Below, one piece after another: positions 42,740-55,425 of a stretch of DNA of 64,000 bases (position 1 is its first letter; each line of letters opens with the position of its first letter). The stretch is taken from positions 9,936,675 through 10,000,674 of the forward strand of contig NC_087078.1 in NCBI RefSeq assembly GCF_026151205.1. Reading direction: 5' to 3'. The notes under the pieces are model-generated. The model had not been told where the DNA came from, did not search any database, and saw nothing but the letters and a program-made list of their open reading frames with translations. Source of the DNA: Bolinopsis microptera. Taxonomy: Eukaryota > Ctenophora > Tentaculata > Lobata > Bolinopsidae. The position numbers and the translations under genes are program-made.

Positions 42740-45200
42740 GTGTTTATTATAACGGTCATCATTATTCCCATTATTCACATAACAGAGAAACTCAGAAATT
42801 ATCCTGGGAAATAAAGTTGGAAGAGGGCTGGACATGGCCACGGCAGAACCCCGGCATTCCAAAGGGGAAATCATTAGTTATCTCAGTTTACAGAGTACAA
42901 CTATTTATCCAAGCTTCGTAATATTAAAGCATTAAGCTCAGCCTTGTTGTTACTTACTGTTACACGTGGGAGAGGCTACCCAGTAAAATATCTTTCTAAT
43001 TGTCTGCGATTATATACTTCTAAAAGGTTGCAAATAAAATAAAATGTTCTAACTCAAACTGCAGAACCCACAGGATGCGTACGCTGAAGCCAGATCTCAG
43101 AGACCAGAAAAGCGATGGAATCGTTCTACTAGTATGGATGAAATCTTAAAATAACCACAAAATTTTACCGCTGGCAACATTTCCGCCCTCAAATGTTTTT
43201 AAAATACGAAATAGTACAGCAAACGAAACCTCGAAATAACAAAATAAGTCTCACTATGACAAGCCAACCTGGCTGAGATATCAAACAATCACTGAAGTAC
43301 CACTGAAGTGTTGCAAAATAAGTATCAGTAAATATCACCAAGACTGCATTTTACAGCGACACCCTTCTTACATTGTCCAGGAAGGAATATAGATTGTAAA
43401 CAAAATTAGGATCGCGATCGTTCATTAGCTAGTTAGTATGACTTTCAACGTCACGGGTTTCGATAATCTGGCGCTGGAAGTTCTATGTTTTAGCTTCACT
43501 TTTGGGATCCTATTGGGCAAACACCTTCCATATTTAAGGAGCGATAATCAAAGAATGATTTGTATTGCACGGCTTCAGCAAGGGTATTGAATGAAAATGG
43601 GCAAATATTTGTCACAATAGTTCAGTTATTAGGCTCCAGTTCGAGATGCAGTTCATCGAAGTGAATCCAATCTCTAACTAATTTGCCAAATTGTTCCACA
43701 GAAAGTACTTCCGGTCGGTATCTTCTGTACATCTAGCAGTGGCCCACGGCGAAACGTGACATTGTCCATGAAAAACTTTTCAATTTTTGCATCATCAACG
43801 TGACTGAAGGCCGGTGGAGTCTTTACTAAGTAAAATTAGTGCAATTGACATAGCGTTAATCATAAATGTGTCAGTAAAAGAAACGTTGAGTCGCCAAGTA
43901 ATCAACTTATTTGGCTCAACACAAGTACCTTTTAGAAATCACTCTCCAGATTCACCATATAAAAACACTATGTAGCTCGTCTCACAACTCAAATGTTTTA
44001 CGGTGCATGACCCTCCTTTGGTAAATAAAACTTCAAAGTTCTTCTCGTCAAGCCTTAAGGACAGACATGGGCCCCGAAACAGACATGGCTCCGAAACAGA
44101 CATGGCCCCGGGACAGACTTGGGGCCCCCAAATTAACGTCTCAAAATCTCAAAACCACAAATTCGAAACCAAACTTCCCACGGCTCTACATCACACCAAG
44201 TGCCCTACATTTATAACGCTTCCAAATATATTTGGGGCGGGAAAGTTCACGGCACTACATCATAACATCACAATATCACGTGTCCTAGATTTATAGCTCT
44301 TCTGGGAACAACTTCGACACAGATTATGACGGTAACCATTGATAACAAAACTAGCAACTAGCAAATAGTTCCTATGATACATGACACTGCTAAAGGGGAA
44401 AATAATTACCAACGATTTTCCCTGCATAATAATGATTCGACTGTTTACTGACAGTGCTATTTCAGATAGACTAGCTGTCCATGTCAGGGCATATGTATGA
44501 GCTCACGAGATGACGTTATTAATATTAAACCTCACGGTAGTTTGTTGGATTCGTGTGTAAATTTGACGACAAAATGCGTCGTCAAACTTTTATTGCGAAT
44601 CTTGATCGTTATAATTTAATTAACACTATTTCAGGATATAAATATGACGTAGAAATGTCGATACGTTATTCAGCTATTTATTTCCATTTGAATCTGTTTT
44701 CACTGAGTCTATTCTGAAATTTGAATGAAAGAAACATCACATTACAGCATTACTTTACAGTAGATCAGTTGTATGGTTGAGGTCGTGTAATAATCATCAA
44801 TAGTCTATTGAATGAAATGATATCACACTATTAAAGTAATATTATTATTGTATGTTGCTTGACCAGCTTCTAGGCTTTATCACAAAAAGCAGTGCCTCCC
44901 AAATTAAATAGAATTATAGAGCTATTATAGAAGTGTAGTCTATAGTATAGAAGTGGCCACGGAGCATGCTGTGGAGCATTGTATATATTCATACCTATTT
45001 AACAGAGGAGTTCTGGTATTATGCAGCTAGACCTTTCAATTATTAAATAATTTTCAGTACTTTGTGACGTCACACTCTTCGTACCTCTAACTACCACTAA
45101 AAACAGGGGTGTTAGACTCCAATTCCTTCTCGCCTGACTGAAAGACCTGATATTGCACAATTTAGCGTACCTAACGGGCGAAATTCTTGTTTATTATAGA
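42740..45200. other. 2.5 kb without a recognised gene
   Basis: AT-rich. A short three- to four-fold repeat of ACAGACATGGC(C/T)CCGAA lies near 44060-44120. No coding potential, RNA gene or inverted-repeat element was recognised. Confidence 0.4.
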
Positions 45201-45655
45201 GTACTGAAAACTCTCCTATGTTAAAAAACTTTAAAGTTACGAATTGATGCATCACGCGAAAAAAAGCATTAGCAAGAGATTCCTAAGAAACGAAAAGTAA
45301 CAACTTAAAGGAATAACTTGATGAATATATTTTATGATCATGAATAAATTTAGAGCACTGAAAACTCTCCTATATTTACAAACTTTAAAGTTACGAATTG
45401 ATGCATCACGCGAAAAAAGCATTAAAGCAAGAGATTCCGAAGAAGCGAAAAGTAACAACTTAATGGAATAACTTGATGAATATATTTTATGATCATGAAT
45501 AAATTTAGAGCACTGAAAACTCTCCTATGTTAACTAACTTTAAAGTTGCGAATTGATGCATTACGCGAAAAAAAGCATTAGCAAGAGATTTTGAAGAAGC
45601 GGAAAGTAACAACTTAAAGGAATAACTCGATGGATATATATTTATGATCATGAAT
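45201..45655. repeat. ~154-bp tandem repeat, three copies
   Basis: Three copies of a unit of about 154 bp starting near ACTGAAAACTCTCCTAT (45203, 45357, 45512), with a few per cent divergence. Each contains GAATTGATGCATCACGCGAA and ends in a TTTATGATCATGAATAAATT stretch. The array runs straight into a LINE tail fragment at 45677. Confidence 0.9.
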
Positions 45656-45676
45656 AAATTTATGATCATGCATTGC

Positions 45677-45716
45677 TTTACTCTGTAAAATTTGAAAAGT
45701 ATTTAATACAAAATAA
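45677..45716 (+). mobile_element. 3' tail fragment of the CR1/L2-type LINE
   Basis: About 40 bp (ACTCTGTAAAATTTGAAAAG then TATTTAATA) match the last bases before the A-run of the LINE at 25003-25030. It is an extreme 5' truncation, or a shared tail of a related element. Confidence 0.65.
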
Positions 45717-45920
45717 AGCTGCGCCGCAAGCTGATAGTAGATCGCTGGACAACATTTCAAAACAAATACAAGCTTCATAAGTCCCTTACGTTTATCGTAC
45801 GTTTTTAGCTAGTCAAAATTCTCAAAGAGACCCAGGAAGACTCCTTTAACGAGCAAAACCAGCGTGTTAAGTAGGACATACCGGCTCTCAGTGGGTCAAA
45901 CACTGACAGCCACTCAAGAG

Positions 45921-46171
45921 CCGTTTAAGAGCCGTTCTAAGAGCACTCCAGAACAGGGCTAGATATGTGACGTCATAACACGTGGTGTGACGTCACGCCA
46001 CGTGCTATGACGTCACACCACTGCCGTTCAAGAGCCGTTCTAAGAGCACTCTAGAACAGGGCTAGAGATGTGACGTCATAACACGTGGTGTGACGTCACA
46101 CCACGTGCTATGACGTCACACCACTGCCGTTCAAGAGCCGTTCTAAGAGCACTCCAGAACAGGGCTAGAAC
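45921..46171. repeat. ~114-bp tandem repeat with CRE/E-box clusters
   Basis: Just over two copies of a unit that begins GCCGTTCTAAGAGCACTC and contains CACGTGGTGTGACGTCAC and CACGTGCTATGACGTCAC. Each full unit has three TGACGTCA-type sites and two CACGTG sites. It uses the same vocabulary as the GPCR intron repeat at 31651-31790. Confidence 0.85.
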
Positions 46172-46572
46172 CGGTTTGTCAACCATGTTTTTACGTACAG
46201 ACTAACAAGCCGACGTGCGATTGAGGACGTAAAAGGTTTGAAATGAGAAAGTTCCATCCATATCAGACTCGGCGTGTCTTATATAACACAAACCTGAGAA
46301 ACAACAGTAAACATGGTATTTGGCGATTACTCCTGACTCCATAATGAGAAGCCCTTTTTGGTAGACAACAACTTAATGAGCAAAACCTTCAAGTTATTAC
46401 AATTTAACTCTTTAAAACTTGTAAGTTATTTAACCTTTATACTTTATAGTAGAGTATATCATCACGGTAATATAGTGGTTGAGTCGACCAACTATTTAAA
46501 TCGTTGGATAATCAATAATCACATTAAATATGGAATTCTGCACAAATGACAGTATGTTTTATTGGGTAATCA

Positions 46573-46651
46573 CACTATATAGTGACAACACTATATAGTG
46601 ACATGTCATTATAAAGTGCTTGTCACTATATAGTGTTGTCACTATATAGTG
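46573..46651. repeat. perfect 31-bp inverted repeat built of CACTATATAGTG palindromes
   Basis: Two arms of 31 bp are exact reverse complements separated by 17 bp. Each arm itself contains two copies of the palindrome CACTATATAGTG separated by ACA or TGT. The result is four palindromes in a larger palindrome. It is able to form a long hairpin or cruciform. It may be a minimal foldback element. Confidence 0.9.
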
Positions 46652-49600
46652 CAGGAATCTCTTTATTGCACCAGCTATTCTTATCTATCCGGATTGGAGT
46701 GGTGCTCAATAGAATAGTAAACCATAAGAAAATAGTTTGTATCACGAGGGATAATCCATCTTGAGCAGTAAACCAAACTGTAATGTATCGGTCTGTATCA
46801 GTTGATTAGGGCGAACTAAATGGTAGCAACAACAATAGGATTATAAGTAATGCTCCGTCCATGCTAACATAAGAAATTTAAACCACTGTACACCGACATA
46901 ATTATAGCCGTACTTTAGGCACCTGTCCGATATTTTACTGGTCATGATCCTTAATTTTCTCTTTGCGTCAGCAGTATATAGCTAGTGTTATTAGACGTGC
47001 AATATACCGCTTATTTCATGAAAATATGCAGATAATTATATTTATAAACCACATACCAAATTATAATCACATACCAAATTATAACCACGTACCAAATTAT
47101 AACCACGTACCAAATTATAACCACATATCAAATCATAAACCACGTACAAAATTATAAGACCCGCCCTACAGTCGGGGTTTCGGTCGGGACTTCATAGGTT
47201 AATTCTCGTGATGAAAAATGTATAATTGGAATTTTTTTAAACCCACTTAGAAAGATTTTGGTCAATCTAACTTTCAAGGGTAGGAACTCTTTCGGTCTGC
47301 TGCAGTTGAACGAAACTGTTGCTGAAACCAACCAAAAAATGGGCAAATATTTAAAATGTAGCGAACTTTTAGGGTCTGAAACAAAACGTTGGCAGTTCTG
47401 CTCATTCTGAGGTCTGAACTGACAGTCACTGACTGTTGCCTCAGACCGACTGCTTCAGACGGACTGTTACACCCGGAATCCGGACGTTACGCCCGGATCC
47501 ATTTGTGAAGTTTCATTTGGCTTCTATTCGATTGTTCCGAGGGCCGGTTCCCTAATCTCTTTAGTCTTTACATTTATGTCAGTCTGGAAAAAAAATGTAC
47601 TGTAATTTTTATGTAGGGTTTTTTGGCTTTTCCCAGAATCAAAAGGTACAATTTACACAGGATTTTGCACAAATTTCAGACTTCTCAACTGATGCAATGA
47701 ACTTATTATGCAATGAACTTATTATGACAATTTATGGCGATCAAAATGGCACATTGTAAATTTTTTACGCGACTTATTTCATTTGCCGAGGGATATTATT
47801 TCCATGCTTAAGATGATCAGATATTCTGGTCCCTGGCCCTACTCGATCTGTCCTAACTCTGGTGAACCTTATTGAAATGTTTAGTGGCAGGTGCAGGGTG
47901 ATTATTGACCGTGCCAAACCCTGAAATAACATTCCAACTGAAAGGGGGTAAAAAGCGAGACAAGGTTTCCCTTTAATGTGCTCGGCACCAACCTGGTATG
48001 AGAAGGGCTAAACTGACGAATGTTCACCATGCAATAATAATTACTGAGCTGCTCAAAGTAATGTAATTGCTGCATTTCCCCGTTCCTTTTGTATCAGGTA
48101 TTACCAGAACAATTCTCCTGGATCTAGCGACCTTAATTCATTAGTTAAGAGGCGGGTTCATTGACTGTCTCAAACCCTGAAATGATGGGGCCCTGTATAG
48201 TGTGACAAGGTGAAATTGATGTCTTATATGTTCCGCGCCCAGGCGACATGAGTTATAGGACTCAACAGAGGAATTTGTACGAAACAGAACTAATTATTTG
48301 GCAGTTTATTCAGAAAAACAATACACGGCTGTGTTTAATGAACTTATGGATGGTAAAAATGCTACTCTTAACCCCACCTTCAATAACACTGAAACGTGAA
48401 ATTAATTAGACTGTTTATTTCCCCAAAACATTAACAGTCTAATTCCTGTCTAGCCTCTGGTGAAAAATTAAAATTCCTAAATGTGAGCAGATGCAAAGTA
48501 ATCTTACCTTGAAACTTACGGTTGCGTTAATTTTGTGACCTGAAACAAACGCCTCGCAAAAAGCACAAGGAGAAATCTACTGAACGGCACGAGTAAATCA
48601 GTGACTAAACCATACAAATCGAGCTAAAATCCTTGATCAATATGAATAAAATTAATGAACGGCACGGGTTTGTGAGTGCCTTAACCATACAAATGCTAAA
48701 ATCCAGCTAAAATCCTTGATCATACCTCCGTAGGAGGCCGCATAGCAAATATAAAAGTTGAAGGTGCACGTTCGGTTAAGGAAATATAGATTAAACAACC
48801 TGTCGCCTCATTCTAGGAAGACATAGAGTGAATTAGTGAAATTAGTTCCCCCCGCACCAACTATGTGAAAGGAGTAAGGAGTTAAGCATGTGCGATGGAG
48901 CGGAGGGTGGCGAAGTGTTGTTAGAACAGCTGAAGGGGGAGGGAAATATTGTCTTACTTATATAAAGAATGTAGTGACATAATTGAAACGTTGCACAATT
49001 TCTTTTATCTTTCTCGGGATTATCAGATATTTTCAACAGAAACATAGAGGATGATTAGTAGCCTCTAGTTCGCATACCTGGCAGACAAATACAAAGACCA
49101 TATACCGCACTCATGGTGAGGCAACATAGAAAAAAAAGTCCTATAAGAACTGATTTATAAGTTCACAAAGAGGAGGAATCCTTATGTGTTAAAGAGCGGA
49201 GGAAAACATCTGACAAAACAACATAATGCACGTTTTACACCTATGAAAATGCTAAAACGTTTAGTCGTTTCTTTTTGACGGCCCTTTGAAACTGGTCATA
49301 CCAGTGCGTTCAGCAGCTTTATATCTGACACCAGTCAACAACGATAATATGTACATAAGATCAACATATAATATCGGAATAAATGTTCTATCTTGTAGGG
49401 CTTGAATTCCACATGCCAGAATGCCTGCTGCTAGATTCTAATCAAGAAGAGGAGATGAATAAGCCAGGTACGGCGGTGATCTTGGATGGAAATCAAGCTT
49501 CAGCCAAGATAAGTGGAGCGAGACTTTAAAAAACATTTCCTTGTGTTTAACTGCACCCGTACTGGTATGTTACATCCTTCTCTATTAAACATGGACCCGG

Positions 49601-52460
49601 CCGGACAGGGTCGGAAATGGTCGTGAAAATAGTGTTAAAAGGGTGGAGGGGCGGGGGACGTCACTGATCGGGCGTGGGGGCACGTGGGCGTATCACGTGA
49701 TACCGCGCAGAGAAAGCCTGATGAGCAGTAATTAATATCAATTTATTGAATATCGAAACTTTTTATCATAGATAGTTAAGTTATTCATCATAGATAGTTA
49801 AGTTATTTTATTAGAAAGTGATTACAGTGCACAATTACTACGCTGTAAACAGCTTATGTCAGTTTTGATAACTGACTGTTAAGTTTTAGAAACCTTTTGT
49901 CCTATATTTTAAACATATGTTACAACGTTAATGACAATTCTCGCCTTGTTGGAATTTTAAATTCAACAATTTTATTCAAGCAATTATTCACAATAACGAC
50001 GGAAACTTCTTTACTTCTTTAGCTAGGGTTCCAAAGGTCCCCCGAAATGAAGCACAATAAAAGATACTATAAACGTTGGTCTAGGTGACTGACAGACTAA
50101 CTGACAGACTAACGCGTTCTCCTTTCTCAAGCGTCGACAAATTAAACGAAATGTCAAAATAAAGCACTGATTGCTGATAAATTCAATCAAGTGTCAAAAT
50201 ATATAAACTGACAATTTGCACCAACATCGAAGCAACTGTCAGTGTCAGTGTATCTCTACCGAAAGTAGCTAACATAACAGTAAGATCATCGGAACAGCTG
50301 TCAATCTAACGGAAGTTCAGAAGTTGCTATAAAGTTTCTATAATGTTGCTATAAAGTTGCTATAAACTTGTTATAAAATTGCTATAAAGTTGCTATAAAG
50401 TTGCTAAAAAAATGAGAGTGTCAAAATAAATGAACTGACAATCTGTACCCACCACCACAGCACAATAACTGTCAGTGTTAATCTACAGGAAGTTGCCAGG
50501 AATGAGACTAAGCACTATAAACGCTCCAAAACTTCGAATCAGCGTTTATTTTTAACGATTCATGGAGATAAGTAGTACCATCGTACCGAATTCTTGGTAA
50601 TACCCAATGGATATTACCAAGAATATTATCCATAATATGTCCGAATCAGGTTTAACTAGTAGGTATTGCTGTATTGGTAATATCCAGATATCCTAATCAA
50701 GGTTTAACAAATAAACATAGGAGCAGGACACGTACTGGCGATGCACCTATGAAAACGAGAAGTAATAATATAACAATATTACCAAAACCGTACCACCAAA
50801 CCCCTGGTAATATCCAGGGTTTAACTACGAGAAACAAGAAGCAATATCGTACTATTATACCCCAAATCAAGGATTAACCAGTAGGTATGGGAGAACGGCG
50901 GGTAGTTGATACACCTTTCACAAGCAAGAGCCACTTTGGTCTACTTGCTGTGAGGTGTCTCAGATACATTGGTTGGGATCCCCAACGTACCCGAGTTGGA
51001 CTGCAAAACAGTAAGTAGCAGTAATAACACACTGCTACTAAAATTATAGTGCTAAAATCACGTCTCTCAGCTCACGCCGCGAATGTGCCACTACGTCATG
51101 TACTTAATGAGAGACGTTGTAACTTGTAATGTCCGTGCAGATGCCGGAAATTCCTCCGGACGCGTGCCGTTGTAAGAACATTAAGTATCACGATCAGGGA
51201 TGTGACTCAGGTTAGTGAGGTTAGGTTAAGTAACAGGTAGGAGTGGTACAGCCCTGGAATGGTCACGTAATGGTACAAATATCCAGTTCAATTAGCACTC
51301 CTTAAAACGTCGCTCATTATACATGATAAATCCGTTGATAATATAAGGTTCTAGATATATAGGTTCTAGCTTGCTATAAAGCTGTGGATTTATAAACGTC
51401 ACGGCCAAGTTGATAACACGTGTGAAACTCTGTAATCTAGGCGTGTGAGACGTGACGGACACTTTAGAGTGTAAACAACTATTTGCAATTATATAAAAGT
51501 ATCTTAAATAACTTAAGTCTTAATGTGATAGTAAGCCATCTGAGGAATTAAAAAGCATACTGATCTAAAATCATCGGAAATTTCAATTTTGTCGTATTTG
51601 TATTTTTAGATTAAATAACATTACTACCCTTGTAGCGGTCACCGTAATTAAATTTCAAGTCACCTGGTTATAATTAAAAATAACCTACTAGATTATACGG
51701 TTAGCACACAAGAGTTTGGCGGCAACTTCAGTATGAACTTAAACCGTAAATACTTAATGCTATTTTTATTACATTACCTTGAACGTTTAATTAATTCTGT
51801 AATGGTCGGCAAATAACATGAATTTTCTCAGTACCAGCAGTTCTTTTCCTTAGTCAATGATAACATTAACAAAGTTAAACAAAAAGACAAGAATAAAACT
51901 TCAAAAATTCCAACACTAAGTTAAGAACCTTAACTTTTAGTAAATGGGCCCCTATTCTGCAACACTAAGTAAAGAACCTTGACTATTAGTAAGTGGGCCC
52001 CTATTCTGCTTTCACGGGACTCCCTGTAGTTTTCCCACCTGCAGCCACTACGCGGCCTCTCCTTGCAATTATTCAACGAGGCCTTATTATTGCTGCAGAG
52101 GCCGGCGTTTTTCAAAAAGCGTGTTCGGTGTTGATAACATATAATTTAACTACATGAACTGTGAGACTGTCAAAGCGGAAATACCACCAAATATTACTGC
52201 AAAATTATGTTACTACTTTATTACGCCGACAGAGCGCAGAGTAGTGATTAAAAGATACTTGAACCTAGCCTCTAGGTAGCACGGGTCGTGAGATACTACA
52301 TGGTGTCGAATACCAGACTTCCCAGTTACAAATTTCCCGGAAAAACTCTCAGTTCTCAGTTAGCTGTGACACATGAAGCGTTGTGGTGTTAGTAATTACA
52401 TCGCACGTTATGAACGGAGGTAAGTGGATATGACGGGACGAAACCTCAACACTTTCCACA
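46652..52460. other. 5.8 kb without a recognised gene
   Basis: AT-rich DNA. It contains a short tandem repeat of ATAACCACGTACCAAATT (47046-47146) and a run of GTTGCTATAAA-like words (50327-50406). Two near-copies of a ~45-bp word with AAGTAAAGAACCTTGAC sit near 51914-52002. Open frames are short and unconvincing. No RNA gene recognised. Confidence 0.4.
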
Positions 52461-52546
52461 ACCACGTACTCACGACCACGTACAGAGTTTGTCTGTATGA
52501 GATGAGTAACGTGCAGCTCTTACTGAGAATAGTTTGCCATCTAAAT

Positions 52547-52757
52547 AACCAGGTAACCAGGTAACCAGGTAACCAGATAACCAGGTAACCAGGTAACCAA
52601 GTAACCAGGTCACCAGGTAACTAGGTAACCAGGTAACCAGGTAACCAGGTAACCAGGTAACCAGGTAACCAGGTAACCAGATAACCAGATAACCAGATAA
52701 CCAGGTAACCAGGTAACCAAGTAACCAGGTAACCAGGTAACCAGGTAACCAGGTTAC
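52547..52757 (+). repeat. 8-bp minisatellite (CCAGGTAA), second locus
   Basis: About 26 copies of the same CCAGGTAA unit found in WDR13 intron 3, 40 kb away. The array lies between two direct copies of a ~48-bp flank starting CCACGTACTCACGACCACGT (52461-52508 and 52756-52803). The WDR13 array is likewise followed by a copy of the sequence preceding it. Confidence 0.93.
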
Positions 52758-53033
52758 CACGTACTCACGACCACGTACTGAGTTTGTCTGTATGAGATGT
52801 GCACTTGGCGCCAAACTGTGACCATCTGAACGTGAAACGTTAGCTCTCTGAGGTAATGGTGACCGTTTTCCTGTCTTTTAGTAAAAATCTCATTTCATAT
52901 TTCTTATAAAATTAAAAGATGTAAAACACACTACAGTCCTATGTGAAGCGTCACCAATCACTATAAGAGCATTAATATTGAATAAGGATTTTATTCCAGA
53001 CTAAATGTGCACCATCTGAACGACTATTTATCA

Positions 53034-53356
53034 CAGTGCTGGCAAGCACGACCGGTGCATTTATTGTGGGTATACTATGTACCCCCTTTACTATTATACC
53101 CCCTTTACTATTATACCCCCTTTGGTACACGTTACAAGCCTCTTTCGTGCACGCGAAGCGTGCACTCCGGCCGGAGGAGGCGGCCGAAGGCCGCCGCCTC
53201 CGGCAGGAGTTTTTCAGGCATTAAGACTCATCGGAAGTCGTTCAGCAGATTTAATTTTAGTTCAAAACATTCTAATTTGATGTCAAAGATGACAGGAATA
53301 AAAAATAGTTATGTTGAGATTTTTAAGAAATTTGCATAAAATACTCGCCAGCACTG
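53034..53356. mobile_element. possible hAT-like element with GC-rich hairpin core
   Basis: Ends CAGTGCTGGC and GCCAGCACTG are reverse complements 320 bp apart. Inside lies a strong GC-rich hairpin (GGAGGCGGCC..GGCCGCCGCCTCC, about 53170-53205) and a TACCCCCTTTACTATTA tandem repeat. No perfect 8-bp target duplication is visible, so this call is tentative. Confidence 0.5.
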
Positions 53357-54610
53357 TTATACGAAATTCGGTAAAAAACCCAAAATCGCCATATTCAGGT
53401 GCCTTAAAAACCATGTTAAAATTAAGTTAGAGATCTGAAATTTTTCAGGGCGTCTAGACGTTGACCAAATCGACTGCAAAAAAAGTTTCAGGTTTCAGGA
53501 GCATCGGGAAGTGGGTTTTCTAGAACCCCTGTTTTACGACAGATTGTCGTGATATCTATATACATACATATATATATTCAGGGATAGACGCTTTGCCAGT
53601 CAATTGTAGCCTGTATTTAATTGTCCATAGATTCAAAAGTATAAAAGATACAGCCATTTCCGAGCACAGGTCTTGAAAATAATTGTTTACACTGTAGTTT
53701 ACATTGTATAAACAAATTATTTGACGTCATGAACACCCCTTGATGACGTCATCAAGTTAACCATTTTTAAAACTTGATTTTTGACAAAGTAATAACTTTT
53801 AAAAATGATTTTACACCATTAAAAAGTAATTGAATTCAAAATCTGAGGAAATTTTCATCTTAGATAATTGTTCAAGCATTCTGAAAATCTACCGGGAAGT
53901 TTTTCTAGCTTGCTCCTTCATAAAGATATTCGTCATTGAAGTTTGTGCTTTTTTGAAGAATTATTTTATAAAAACGTCAATTTTGCGATTTAGTATTCTC
54001 TGGTGTTGGGCCATGCCTTGGGTTGTGGAGCTCAGTTCTGCTTCCTATAGGTATAAATTGTGTATTAGGCTAGTTTTAAAGTTGAAAATCGAAAAGTTGC
54101 ACACGTGGGGACACGCCCAAATTGATAGAAAATTGCTAAAATCACTGAAAATTGCTGTTTTCGTCATTTTCTGTCAACTTTAGAGTGCCGTTGTGATTAC
54201 AGTTCTTCTTGAAATACTTTGAAACTTTGCATGCTTATCAAGCTATATATAAAACAATTACATGCAAAAAATTACGGCGATTCAATATTGGATGCGCACG
54301 CAACGTCCGCTCAAAGTTTGCACGTGCGAAAGGTGAGAATTTCGCTCATTCGTGATTTCCAACAAATTCTGCTTTGCCACGACAGTTTAATGTCATTATA
54401 TATCTATATATGAATTTAATGCCAACTTGAATGAGTATTAAGTGGCATATTCAGTCAGTGATCGACCGATATGCTGATCCCTAAACACAAGGAAATGTTT
54501 TTAAAGGAAAAATTTCGAAATCGTTGAAACTTCCTCCTTATTAATGAAGATATCAGTTTATATTTCGACTTTATAAAGTACCCTGACATTATAATCAAAA
54601 AGAGATGATA
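53357..54610. other. 1.25 kb without a recognised gene
   Basis: AT-rich, with a pair of TGACGTCA-like sites near 53722-53750 and a TA/CA-rich microsatellite near 53550-53576. No coding potential recognised. Confidence 0.35.
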
Positions 54611-55124
54611 TTTTACCAAAACCCATAATCATGGGTAGAGTGGACCGCTGCCAGTGTCTCTCTTTCCCAAACAAAAGGAAATGATATTAATTTGATTGAC
54701 CGTTCTCAAATGCAAAATGATACCGAGAATGAAATCGGTCGCTCGCTTTTCCCATTCATTTACAATTGTAATAGATTAAGAAGAACTACCCAAAGGCAGC
54801 TGTACTCGGCAATGAAGATTCAATAAACTTCAGCTTGTTCAATAAGTAATAACTACCACCCTTGTCCCTTACCCCGAAATACTAGGTATCGACCCGAACG
54901 CAACCCAAAGAGATTTTTACAGCATCAGATTGATGTAATCAATCGAAACTTATTTATACAATTCGTAAGCCGTGAATGAATGGGAAAAGCGAGCGACCGA
55001 TTTCATTCTCGGTATCATTTTGCATTTGAGAACGGTCAATCAAATTAATATCATTTCCTTTTGTTTGGGAAAGAGAGACACTGGCAGCGGTCCACTCTAC
55101 CCATGATTATGGGTTTTGGTAAAA
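54611..55124. mobile_element. 514-bp foldback MITE with ~150-bp inverted repeats
   Basis: The left arm (54611 to about 54765) and right arm (about 54972-55124) are near-perfect reverse complements, starting TTTTACCAAAACCCATAATC. The core of about 200 bp is non-coding. No target duplication could be assigned with confidence. Confidence 0.88.
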
Positions 55125-55311
55125 TTGGTCTATAAACATTTTTAATTATGATGTGCGTTAGCTGACGTTGAGTATGATATCGACATTCGACAAGTTAGTA
55201 ATGATTGTATTGAGCCGCAGTCGCCCCAAGATAATCCAGTTTGGAATCTTAATATTGATGGTGATCACGTTAAGACATGAAAACTACGTATCTCGAGACG
55301 ACCCGCTTCTG

Positions 55312-55425
55312 AAACGACTAGTTTCGGCTTTTTACGGCCATCCACAGAAATATTAACATTGTTTTAATCTGCTAGTTGATACTTCCTCGTGGATGGCCAT
55401 AAAAAGGCAAAACTAGTCGCATCAC
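55312..55425. mobile_element. small inverted-repeat element
   Basis: The left arm contains CGACTAGTTTCGGCTTTTTA and CGGCCATCCAC. The right arm contains GTGGATGGCC and ATAAAAAGGCAAAACTAGTCG. The arms are about 40 bp and imperfect (roughly 85-90 % complementary) with a short AT-rich loop. It is probably a decayed MITE. Confidence 0.6.

Noticed and set aside
49718..49762. Possible hammerhead ribozyme core (CTGATGAG followed by GAAAC)
   Set aside because: Stem II between the two core words does not pair convincingly and no stem I/III partner was found; Penelope-associated hammerheads were also looked for in the leader and tail near 19.3, 25.1 and 28.1 kb without success.
52470..52814. Minus-strand YLVTWLPG repeat frame resembling a membrane protein
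   Set aside because: It arises from the CCAGGTAA array; hydrophobicity is an accident of the 8-bp unit read in three frames.
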